NCBI GenBank assembly: GCA_011033025.1
Contig: WFMF01000076.1
Span: 284,770-348,769 of the forward strand
Length of the DNA: 64,000 bases
Reading direction: 5' to 3'
DNA from: Beroe forskalii
Taxonomy: Eukaryota > Ctenophora > Nuda > Beroida > Beroidae
How positions within the stretch are numbered: position 1 is the first letter of the stretch; each line of letters starts with the position of its first letter. Positions 32,864 to 45,300 of the stretch are shown one piece after another. Under the pieces are notes generated by a model. The model was not told the origin of the DNA, ran no database searches, and saw only the letters and a list, made by a program, of their open reading frames with translations. Made by a program: the position numbers and the translations under genes.

Positions 32864-34388
32864 ATGGTGACTGATGCAGTCAAAGTGGAAAATCTTTCTT
32901 GGCCGAACACCATGGCCATGGAGGAACTTAGCTATGCAGGGTATGCAGAATGTCAAATTATCAGGTATTCTTCTCTATTTTTCCAACTGAAGTTTAAAAT
33001 TACCAAATTGTTTAAGAAAGACTTTGAATTTGCAACTGTAACTGCTTTGATAATATAGTTCATAATACATAACACATATTATGTTTTAGATCACTCAATT
33101 AGCAGAGGGCTTAGAAAAGATGTGCAAAGTTGTGTGCTTTTGACATAGTACATGTAGAAAGTTGATGCAATGATGCATGAACAGTAATAAATCCACATGT
33201 CTGAAATTTTGAACCCCTCCTGTAGACCTGTTATTGAGCAGTCTGTACACATGTGCAAATTATTTTCTTCTCTGACCTGCTGACATAATGTGACAGGCCA
33301 TGGTTCCAAAAAAAGCTTGAGAACCCTTTTTAAATACTAAGGAATGCCAATCAAGGAATTTCCTTCTGTTTTGTCATTGGTTGATTCTTACAATACAACC
33401 ATATAGCATTCCATAATACTTGCCCATATATGTAAACATGCATCAATCAATGAAGGGGTTCTTGAAGATGCCCATTTTGCATTATGCACAATTAATTAAT
33501 TCTCATCTCTGTCAAAATTTGAAGTATTTTTGTTCTTTCTTATTGAAAAATCCATGTGAACACATACTGGGTTAATCTTCTTATTTCAGTAAGTTGGAGT
33601 TACCAAGTGCTAAGGAGGAATCTGCCATAATAGGCTTCCTAGATGATTTTGAAGATGAAAACATCATCAAAACTCAAAACAGTAATGTCTATACTGACAT
33701 AAACATGCATTCTGCTGGAGTCTCCAATTATATCATTGAAAAGTCTGACTTTCCATACAAGCTGGGAAATTTCAAAAGTAAAATGCACTGCTCACAAGAA
33801 ATTGCTATATCATTTTTCTGTGAAGGGCATTTTCAGATGTGTGGTTCTATGAAGATAACTGAGTTGAAATTATCTTTGATCCACGAACTTTTCTCAAAAG
33901 GTGAAAAGATTCTTCTGACAAAGAAAGCACCTAAAAAACATATCCTGAAATACTTCAAGGAAAACAACATAACCAATAAAAGATGTTTGATAAAATGTTC
34001 CAGTGAATTGCATGGTGTTGCTCTCAACAAAAAGTTCATTGAGTTCAACTCAAAGTTTCCAAATAATAAGAAAACGAACAATGCTTTCTCAAATTTTACA
34101 CGTCTTGATAGACCAGCTGGTAAATTGCTCATGAAACAGTTCATTCAAGAAAATGAGCTCTCAAAAATACCTAGTTACAAAGAAATTGAGAGCAAAGCAA
34201 ATGTAAGTCTGGATGTGTATGACAAGGAAGGTTTCATTACATACACTAGTGAAGTGTTGAAAGATGAAAATGTCACATTCTATAGGAGTGGAAGCAACTT
34301 ATTCTATGTGAAAGAAAAGTTCCTGGATGCCTTTGGTAAAATTGTGCCAAAAAGGCACCAAAAAGGTTTTAAAAGCTCATTGATTTAA
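32864..34388 (+). CDS. Unrecognised protein with the same novel C-terminal domain (paralogue B)
   Basis: Two exons (32852-32964 and 33590-34388) give 299 residues starting MVTDAVKVENLSW. It lacks the acidic repeats of paralogue A. The domain spans roughly the last 150 residues: LHGVALNKKFIEFN, NNAFSNFTRLDRPAGK, NELSKIPSYKEIESKA and VYDKEGFITYTSE align with the motifs of paralogue A in the same order and spacing. Gene structure (tiny first exon, large second exon, phase-2 intron) is identical, so this is a tandem duplicate that diverged strongly. The start codon lies 12 bases after the acceptor GAGTTAG. AATAAA is at 34427-34432. Function unknown. Confidence 0.72.
33073..33255. mobile_element. 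Diverged foldback element, TGTGTGCAGACC family (copy 3)
   Basis: Shows degenerate ends (ATCACTCAATTAGCAGAGG at left, GAGCAGTCTGTACACATGTG at right) and the internal TGCTTTTGACA...GTAGAAAGTTGA seen in the other copies. In the intron of paralogue B. Confidence 0.55.
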
Positions 34389-34902
34389 TGATATTACAGC
34401 CCTTGTAAGTATTTCATGCTACTTGCAATAAAAACTCAAAAATGCTTTGAAATGCATTTTATCTATTATTGGAACCATGCCAATCAGGGGACATAGAAGT
34501 ATAGAACTGCTAATATTTTCCTCTGGCAATAACATGCCAGTAGATACATAGATTAATTGCTCTGCAATCACTGTTGAGTTTGAGACTCTCAATGTAAATT
34601 GAGCATGTATTATATATTGAAGAATTAGTTCAATTTTGTGTGTAGCATTTTCATAATGTATGAAGTATTAAGAGCTCATTGATCTTCAAGATATTACAGC
34701 CAAATATAGGATTGCCTATATTGATAAGCAAGAAGTAAAAGTTGTTTTCATTGTAAGGAGAAACGAATGAAATATAATCATTCCAGATTTTTGATCTAGC
34801 TATGTCAATGTAACATAGAGTTTAGCTATCACTTTCTAAACATTGGCTAATTCAGTAATAATTGAATAATGATAGCTATCATGAAGATAGCCAATAAGTC
34901 CT

Positions 34903-35560
34903 TGAGGGGGGGGTTCAAGCCTTTTTTGGAAAACACGTTTCTGAGATAATGGTTGACCCAAAAGTAACACCCCTTGGGCCAACTTTTTGGCCAGATTTGG
35001 TACTCCCAGACCCACTGGCGCCGCCATGGCTCTGCAAGTGTGCCCAAAATGGGCACATTTTTTAAAGCAACTTTAACAAAATTTAGTTTTAAGGCAATTC
35101 TGAAAATTTCGTGCAAAAATGTTAAAAAATGGTGGAGGAGTTGCGAATAATGTGAAGTCAATTTTTGCAAAATCACAAACTGAGAAAATTGCAATTTAGG
35201 GGTTTTTAGAGGTTTTTTGGACCTCAAATCGTCATTTCAACAGCAATCAATCCCAAACTTACAGAGAATACGTAACCCAGCGCTATTTATGGAATAAAGT
35301 TGATTTCATTCAAAAATATTGATATTTGGCCAAGTTATGGGCTTAAATAGGCTTGTCCAAGTCGGGATTTGAAAAAGTATGCCCATTTTGAGCGCCCTTT
35401 TGGGGCTGGCACCACGGAAGTGCCAGTGGGTCTGGTGGTACCAAACCTGGCCGGGAAATTCGCCCATGGGTTGTACCTTATGTACATTTTGGGTCAACCA
35501 TTATCTCAGAAACGTGTTTTCCAAAAAATTGGCCTCAACCCTCCCCCCCCCCTCCCCTTA
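34903..35560. mobile_element. Long foldback element with about 150-bp arms
   Basis: The left arm (34908-35070) contains GGAAAACACGTTTCTGAGAT, AATGGTTGACCCAAAA, GACCCACTGGC and CCCAAAATGGGCA. The right arm (35375-35548) is its reverse complement with some divergence (TGCCCATTTTGAG, GCCAGTGGGTC, TTTTGGGTCAACCATT, ATCTCAGAAACGTGTTTTCC). Each arm ends in a G/C homopolymer run. Non-coding; in the gap between paralogue B and the large gene. Confidence 0.82.
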
Positions 35561-36316
35561 TCTTATGCTTGAAACTTCTAGATTGTGCCAGGTATACTTA
35601 CTTAATGAGAGAATAATTTACACTTTACAGTATTAATCTATTGAAGAATTGAGACACTTCTAGTTCTACTTGTGTTGTTAAATTTTTTTATTAAAATTTG
35701 TGTTATTAGAATAGTTTTTAAAATTCACTGTTTTTGTAGAAGGTAGAATATAGTTCACAAATCGAAAATTTTACAGTTCAAGCAATAATTTCAATTTCAA
35801 ACTCAATCAACAAGCATCGCTATGCTCATAATTTCCTCTTGAATATTTATATCACACTGATAGAATTCTTAGAATGAATTGATTTCGGCTTGATTTAGTA
35901 CTGAATTCATGTCATTAAAGCGAAAAAGAAATTGAGGATTGATTTTTATGTATCTTACAATTTTATTGACCTGATTGAATGAATTGTTATAGCTATACAG
36001 TCATCCCATTGCTTAAATTCTTCGTTTTATTCATGGTAGGTTTTTTGGTCGTACAGGCAAATCTAAAGTCAGATGACATGGTCAGGATTGTCTTTTTTCT
36101 GAAATACTTAAATTAATCATTACATAATCCGATGTAGCTGAAGAGCATTGAGCCTTGACTGATTTCATTTCATGTCCCAAATGTCATAAGAATTAATAAT
36201 TATGCTATCCTAGTGTAGTCATTTGGATTCTTATATCATGATGTTTATCTTATCTGTTTGCTTAATAAACATTCATTATTATTCTTAGAATGTCATGATT
36301 GCCAGAATTATTGGAA

Positions 36317-39300
36317 ATGCAACTGGCGGTACCAGAGGATGATGATCTATCAGATTTACCAGCATTTGACATAGGGATGACAGATTCAACGAATGTAAGT
36401 CACAGTTGTTTGGTTCCATTCACTGATTGAAATTAATTGAACATCAATATTTTTCTTTTCTCTAAATTTAGACTTGTTCAGAGAGAAAAAATCTGTATGA
36501 TTAATCATTTATAAAGTCCCTTATAAACCCAATGAATTTCAGGCTGTAGAAAACGATTACGATTCTGATGATTCAATTGTCGTAATTCCTGATGAAGATG
36601 CCTCTGCTCCAAATCTATTTGAAAATCTTGCTTCCCTCAAGAAGCCATCATCGATATCCCTGTCGAACCCTTCTTCCCCAAAGAACTCAGCCAGTACTCT
36701 CGCAATGTCATGTTCCATCAAGAGTAATAAACTTTCAGCCACCACTCATCCAAAGTTCACTGAGGGTTTGGCTACAACAATTTCTGATGCTGTGAAAAAA
36801 CTTGGAAATGTTTCTCCATCAGTTTCGAAAAATACATCACCAGTACTTGCAAAGCAAAATTTGTTGGAAAATGCCATAGAAAGTAAAAATGGTGGTACCC
36901 ACGATATAATTGCTGAATGTTTACCTTCCTCTACCAGCCCAGAAGCAGAAGCAGTTGAAAGTAGTGCTGACATGAGTGGAGGAAGTTTGACTATAGCTTT
37001 AACACAAGAATCTCTTGTCCTAGAAACAGATATTCCTTCTCCAACCGCAGCTGTTTCTTCCCCTGTCACCAGTATTGTTCCTCCAGCTAGTTCACCATCT
37101 GTACCAGCATGTGACCCAGAAATCTTAGTGAACACTCTTGTCAATGCTAACCAAATAGTGCTGGCCAGAAAAATCTTCTTACTTGACCTGGCTCATGAGG
37201 ATATAAAAAACATAACTGATGACATTACCAGAAAATGGATTGAACTTGCAATATTCCAAGTTGAAAAGATGAAATTTGTTGCTGCAGAAATAAACAAAAA
37301 GGCTGACTTTGATTTGAAAAGTTACATTGAAAAAGAAATTTCGCCCAGTCTCCAATACTTCGATCCTTTAAACAGCAAGGACCTCATTAAAGCGTTAGCA
37401 GATGGTCTGCTTACTAACTGTTTGAATAGCCTCGGGGACCACAAGATATCTGTTGAGAGATCCATTCCAACTGGGAAGAAATCAGTCAAATACGATTACC
37501 TTATTCCACACAAAGCTTCGTGTTTAAAAAATACTCTTTTAGCAGTCGCTATCACCAAGAAGAAAATTAATAAGCACAGTCCAACGCATTTATGGAAGAA
37601 TGGGAAATATAAGAAGCAACCTACTGATCATGTTTCCTCTCATGCCAAGAAGCTGTCTAGGAGTGATAAGGTATTAAAATGAAGTAATTACTAGGTATTG
37701 AACCCAATTTAGTAGCATAAAATTGCGACCTAATCAATTACTAACCAGTTTTCATTGCTAAATTTCATAATTTTCTTCAAACTGAGCGTTTTAGTTGATA
37801 ACATAGGTATTAATGAAGATATAAGTAATGTAGCATTTATCTATCAGAGAAGAAGATATGCATCACCTGATCGACTGGAGCGACAGAAGAAGCAGAAAAG
37901 CAGTGGTGCTTGCAGCTTGAAAGGTATTTCTTTTTTCAGTCAGCTGAGCTAAATACTATAGGATTATGCTGATATTATTTGAATTTTACCCATACCTATA
38001 ACTCTACATCATCAATCATCATACTTGCATTCATTATCATTTCGTCATTCAATCTTACCACCTTAAAATCATTTGACACTTATCAGTTACACATTTTCAG
38101 GTCGTCAGAATAAAAAGAATTCAAAAAAACGCGTAAAATCTAATATCACTGTTTGTAAACCATCTGCAACAGCTAATAGTAATATCCATTCATATCCAAC
38201 TCCTACTGATACACAAAACACCATTTATGAGCGTAGACATTATATACCTTCAATGAATGAATCCAATTCATCATGTCAGACTCTAGCCACCCATCATCCA
38301 ATGCCTCATCGCCATATTGCTCAATTGAACATGCCACACAATTCTGCAACTGAAAGATTTATCATTGTTCCCCCAGTCAGTGGATACAGGAACACGATTC
38401 CCATACAAAAATCATTTCATCCAACTCAACAAGGTATCAGACCGTTGGTTAATAATGTCTCTTCATCAAATCGTATGAATTATAGAGAATTTCACCCTTC
38501 TAATGATGGTAACTTCATGAATATTTACAAGAATGTAGCTCAACATTCATCCCAAAGGAAATTTAATGGTCGTGTGCTTCCAATCTATTCTGGAATACAC
38601 GATTTGCAACAGAATTTTGCTGCAAATAAACCCCCAAATCGTATTCATGGACCCAAGCCTCTATCTCATCCACAAGACCCTCCCTCAGCTGGTTTTCATA
38701 ACCGTGTTCCTAACTTTACTAAGAAAAGTTTGGAGAGTATGTTTCCAGCACAACTACTTTGGAATGGAACCGAAATACAAGATCTGCAATGTGAAGAATT
38801 TTTCAATAGACATGTATCATTAAGCAGAGATACTAAGGAACGGCAACGCCACCCAGATGGATCACTTCACGCCGAAAACACCGATTTGGATGTGAATAGT
38901 CCGAATATATCGATTACATCTGAATCCGTGTTGCCAAGTGTAGAGCCAACGAGCAATGATTCCACTGTCAAAAACGAAAATTTGAGGGAGAGGAAACTTT
39001 CAAAATTATTCCAAAAGATGTTCACAACTAAAGCAAACAATCATCCAGGTCAATCTTACTTACACCATTTCATATTTCACTTTCATATTCCATACCTCAA
39101 AAGATTGATGTATTTCTTCATGATTTGATATCATGTAAAAAAATTAGTAATGATCCTTTGTTTTTCAGTCCCTTCTGCACATGAATGGATGTCAACTGAT
39201 GATAGTAAAAAGAGTACTTCCTTACCAACAGAAAAATCAAAACGACCCAAGGTAACTCATCTTCCCAAAGCAGACAAGATGCCCTTCTTTGGTGACACAG

Positions 39301-42300
39301 AATTCTTAAGGGTCCCTAAAGCTAAAACATGCAAATCTGTCCCCTTACCTCCCACAAGCAAAGGAACTGAGGAAAGAGTTATTACTGTTGTTAAGAATCC
39401 ACATACACTGCTGGCTACCCAGAATGGCGTCACTCAAATCACTGCTGTTGATCCCTCTAAAGGGAAGACAGTAGAATCGGTGCTTGACAGTGCTTTGGAA
39501 TCTACATCTTGTATTGGGTAAGTAAAACTTGGAACTCAGATATCATGTTGCATGCTATCAAAATAGTACATAGCAAATACATACTGGTAATTTCTTAGCA
39601 ATTGTATTTTCTAAAATGATAAAATGTTAAACATAACAGCATGACTTATCTCTTACTGCAGGGACGCAGAATCCAGCAAGAAAGTCAGTGAAACCAATGC
39701 CATGCCCCCACTCGATCCTCCACCAGTCACAACAGAGCCATCAGAAACAAGAACTGATGATCGGGAAAATCAAGTTCAGGCTCCTTGTGAAGAGCCTTTG
39801 CAGATGGAACAAGATTCCACTGAGTCGAGTGAAACTGCAGTGCCTGTGACCGCAGTAACATCAACCACAGTACCATCTCCTTCTGTAACATCAACCGCAG
39901 TACCATCTCCTCCTGTAACATCAACCACAGTACCATCTCCTCCTGTAACCTCCACTGCAGTACCCTCTCCTACAGTACCAGTTTCTCCTGCCACTGAACC
40001 TAGCAAAGCCCCAGTACTCCCTGCCCCAAGTTAGTTGAATGAACAGTGGTTTACACCTGCACATGGTGTTTTGGTTTTGTTAAATTCCAGCGAGAATAAT
40101 TTTTCCACTCAGTAATTTTGATAATAACGAACTCCTTATCATAAATGTAAATTAATCAAATCCGTTGCACAATGTTAACAAAGAATTTTTACAGAAAAAC
40201 AATCTGTTGACTCAGATGTCATGGAAGTAACTCGAAATATGCCAAAGCGAAAGCAGAAACCTATTGTACCAGGGACAATATGGATCAAGGCTGAACCAGG
40301 AACTGATCAGGTGTGTTGCAGAAATTTGAATTTTGTTGCTGCTATTTGCTCATCAAAATATTATGTTGTCGCTCTATTAAATCATGTTCCTGCTCTATAT
40401 GAAGAGACAGAATTAAAATCCCCTTCTCTCCTGATACTGGTTGGTATTAGATAAATCTTTCCATGACCCGTATTTATATTCCTTAGGCCCCAATACCAGT
40501 GAATGTGCCCGACCCTAACACACCAATGAAGAAATGTGCTCAACCCAATTGCCAAAATCAAACAACCATGGACAGGTGAGTTATGATTGTTTCAACTAGA
40601 ATCGTTCCATGTTATGAGGCTGATTGGAATGAGATTTATTCCGACTACAGCATCACATTCAGTACTCCTGATTACCTGCTGTTTGTTTCAGGGAACTGTG
40701 TCCTCTGCACCAGCACAAGCAGCATATCCTTGGCTTAGCACAACAAATCCAAAGTACCATTGGTGGTGGACCTTCTGCTGCTGGCAGAGGAAGACCTAGC
40801 TCCAGAACCTCTCCTACAACTCCTTCCCCTGGTGCAGAATCAGCTCCCCCTAGTGAGCTGCCTCCCCCTGTTACCCAGCCTGACAGGATACCAGTCTTCA
40901 CAACCAGTTCCTCCCACACTCCTCCTCCAAGACACCCTACTCCAGCTTCTAACTCAGATCCTGTCCTCCAGCAGGGGCCTCCTAACAGGATAGCAAGACA
41001 TCTAGGGTCTGCAGTGCCTGTACAGTTCCTGCCCAACAACAGACAACCACAACCACAGCAGGTATTATTAGATCCTTATCTCGTCCTTAGTCTCAATGTT
41101 TCAGTATACCAGACCAGTAAGGTGAAATTGGAGGGATTCTGTGAACTGTTCTATCATGTGCAATCATTTATTATTTGGGTTGTATGAGTTTAAATATTGA
41201 CAAGGCTGTTTCATTACCACTGCAAATGTTTGAAAATGGTTTACTTTGTACGACTGTTCGAGCTAAATATTATGATGCGAACTTTCAGCTTCCAGTTGAC
41301 TGTTTTATCCTTGAGTCACTCCTTGGCTTCAGTCCAACAGACACGCCATATTTTACTGAGAACGATCCACTCGCTACGTCTGACCTTGACGTTTACCTAA
41401 ATGTACCTAATATTCGTTTCATTAGATAATAATGTCATTTATCTTTTGTTTCAATCAACTGGACTGATGTTTGTGATTAATGTGATTTTCTTTCAATCCT
41501 CATGATTTCCATGGAGATCCCTGAAAGTTTCACCATGATATTAAGGGTACCAATTGAGGCTGACCTAATGTAATTGAGAAATGAAAGCGGCACAACTGGT
41601 CGATTTTCCGATTGATACTTCTAGCTGATCCTAGCTATTCCCTCAAAACATGTCCCTCAAGTTACTCCTGTAACCAGCTGAAATGCAATTTGTATGTTAA
41701 ACTGTACACATTTAGTTTGCCTAATGTCGGCTGCTTTTCTTCGGTATAAATAATGAATGATGAGACTGGTCAACTCAAACAACTCCTTTATAATGCTGCA
41801 CGCCATTGATTGTGGTCCTTCAGTGCTAATCTGATTGCAGTCCTTCCCATGGACTACATTTGATTTCATCACAGTTTTGCAGAGCATCACAATAAATCCA
41901 ATATATTTGTGCCAAATTTGAGTGTGAAATAAATTCATATTTGGAGACAGTGTTATTGATCATTCTCTTCTTCTTTCGACGCAGTGAGTTATCCCATTGC
42001 TTACTTTTGCTCTAGAGAGGGCTCCATATAATTAAATTTAGTATCAATTCTCCGTTAACCTTCTCTACATGAATCCCTGACTCCATTCCCCTGCAGACTG
42101 GGAATATGATACACCAAGCCATTGCTTCCTGCTACACCCCGACACCAATGGCTCAGCAATGGCAGTCAGTCGGAGATTTCTCTTTCCAGAGCTCCAAAAC
42201 TCTCGCTAACATTGACAAGCGGGTAAGATGGTTCTGGTCCTAGAATCTAGGCATTAGTAAACCTGCTAACCTACTGGACCTAAGATTTCAGATCGTAACT

Positions 42301-45300
42301 AATAGAACTAAGCTTCTACACCTTAAACTTAAATTTTTAAACCATGAGGAAGAAGTCCCCGCAAAAATGTCAAATTGTTGCCCACAAATTACCAGAAATT
42401 TGAATATTAAATTTCTCAGGATTTGGAGCGTATTCGGGAGTGTAAGCAGTCAATCCTGAAGAATTTCTCCCTGAAGGACATGCTGTGTGCTATGGAGGGA
42501 CCTGTTCAGTCGGAGATACACCTTTACATCACCACAACTTGCGTTTTTGTAAGTGTGTAAATCTATGAGTTGATATGGAGGTTCACGATTTACAAAATCA
42601 CGACCGTCCCAAAGACTCGAAAGCTGATTTTCCCTGCTATTATCAGGTATTTGATTAGTTTGCCGACAATCTTCTGAAGTAACACCTTCCTGCCCACAGG
42701 ACAGGATATCAGCTTTGAGGGCTACCCGAGAACCAACGCCTCCGGATGTCCAAGCAAGGCTAAAACACGTCTTACAGCGACCCTTTGAGAACCGGCAACT
42801 CAACATCTACCAGCTGCTTAACCTTCTCTTCAACCTGATCTACACGGCTGAGTTCTGCCCCCTGCCTCAGTTACTGGCCTTCATCGACTACATCACTGAT
42901 TCCAGGAAACACGACTACATCAGGGTAGGTGCATCTGATGTTGTCTTCTGCTCTCACAGAAAATGTTTGTTTTTTAAATAAGGCTTTGCTTTTGCGATAT
43001 ATCATGTGATTTCAGCTGAGATTGAAAAAAAATTAATTCAGAAATGCTCATCACAATCAATTTATTTTTTATGAATACCCAATTTGAAATAACTTCCAGG
43101 TGATGGCCCTTATTGAGGAGTGTTTCAACTTGCTGCAGAACGACCAGCTGATCGCGTGTCGTTACTACCTCGCGAGTCACTTCCGGTCCTTGGTGGTTTT
43201 GAGAACGTTCTTGACAAACGTCTTCCTCACCTGGGTATTGACGATGTCACGGAGAAGATCATGAAGTTGGAGGAGCAAAACTTCGTGCTGAAGCAGAAAC
43301 TCAACGTCAAGTTCCCAGGTTGGGAGGGAGAGATTTAACAATAATCTCGAATATTATTAGTACACGAATTAGTACCATCTCATCACTGATTTACGGATCG
43401 GGTCGTTGGATATTTAAATCACAGGACAATATCCCTGGACTGTAATCCCTCACAAATCCCCTCCATTCTCTCCTACTTCCAATCCCTTCCTACTCCCTAT
43501 CCCTTCTTACTCCCAATCCCTTCCTACTCCCAATCCCTTCCTCCTCCCAATCCCTTCTTACTCCCAATCCCTTCTTACTCCCAATCCCTTCTTACTCCCA
43601 ATCCCTTCCTACTCCCTATCCCTCTCAGAGCTGGCAGATCTCCAGAAGTTCGGAGTAACGGGGGAGTTCTTCATGCTCCGACGTTACGTGGCCCGTCAGA
43701 AGGAAGCTCACCCGTCCGACAACTACAACCGGGAGTTCGTTAAGAGCCTCGTCGCCAACAAGATAGCAAGGGTTAGTTTTTTTCTTCCTTTTTTCTTCTT
43801 TTCTGTCTTGAGACCCATGATGGGGCTGCCAATGTGCAGCATCGAATCCATGCCATAGTTTCATTATTCTTGTCACCAACAAGATAGCACAGGTTAGTAA
43901 GTTACTATTTGGTTTTTGCTCTTTTTGGACAGCATGAGCTACGGCTTGTTCGAACAAGCTACATCATGAAAACATAGAGTCAAGAATATAGCCCTGATTA
44001 GGTGTTTAGTAAGCACTTCGGAATAGCACATTTACATGACGTGTACTATCAACTGTGTACTGTATAGTGTGGAGCCATTCGTTGCATACTCCAGTTAAAT
44101 CTGTTCATACGCGAACTTGACAAGCAATAGTTAAATAATTGTGACTAATTTCCATTTCCATGCGAGAGATGATCTCGTTTAGCTTTGCAACGAATTCACA
44201 CTTAATTGTTAGTTTTAATTCCGAATTGTCATCTCGATTTATTCACACAGTTACTGTTCGCTGCAATAATGCAGTCTGCAGCTGTCTGTAATCACTCCAC
44301 TCTGAACACTGTCAGATGAATGATTTCTTACAAACTTACTTACAGCAAATTATCACTTTATTACATACAAATTTACAGCGAACTTCTCTCTTCGCTTGTA
44401 ACGTCAATTATCTTCTTAATTTCGTATCACTGCGCAGCAAGCATACAATAGTAGAATAGTGTCAGGGTTCAGTCTGGCTAAACCGGCTTCCATATCATCT
44501 GGCTGTTAATAAATTATGGTTTGCCCCTCCGCTTTGAGGACATAAATTTAATGTAAATTTACACCACCTTGCTTTACACCAACATGGAAAAGTGTCATGT
44601 TTATTGTTTACACAGTTGCACCACTGTTTTATTAAACACGTCTAGAATATTTTTATGTTATTACAGCATTTCACGCTGAAATTTAACATTTTTGTAAAAG
44701 TAACACCATTGTTTTTTCTGACCATATTTGGAAACGTCTTCTCTTTTTAATACTCCATAGTTAATACAGGTTACTGTTCATTCTTCCTACATCTCACTGT
44801 CAAACATGACAACATTTCCCTCAATACTGTGTCAGTGTTTACACTTCTGTGTCAGTGTTTACACCTCACCGCTCATGTAGTTTACACCTCAACTTAATGA
44901 AGTGTTACTTTGAACTACAAACCACAGTACATGGGGGGGCTTTCAGGCTCCGAGGATATTGAAAATCCGATAGTAAGGGCCCTAGAAATTGGGACCCTGA
45001 AGAGCCTTGCAGCCCCCCTCCCCCAAACATCTCAGTGCTGCATCTGTGATCTGCCATGCATCATGAACCCAGTCTCACAGCTGCGAACTTAAGACTGGGT
45101 CGTGAGGTAGTGACTACAACACGGAACTCTCAACAGAACATAATTCCTGCGATTTCATCATTTTATACCCCCATGTATGGATTAATGATCAGATCTTTGA
45201 AGTTTCATGTCCAGAGGGAGGGAGGCTATTAATACCAAGTAACAGACTTTTACCTTTGATTCTGAAGCCACATTAAGTTTGACATCCATAAGATTTTATA

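Noticed and set aside
36705..37682. ATG at 36705 as the start of the large gene, with a stop at 37680
   Set aside because: The frame is open upstream to the acceptor at 36542 and joins an acidic first exon with ATG at 36317. The GT donor at 37671 precedes the stop.
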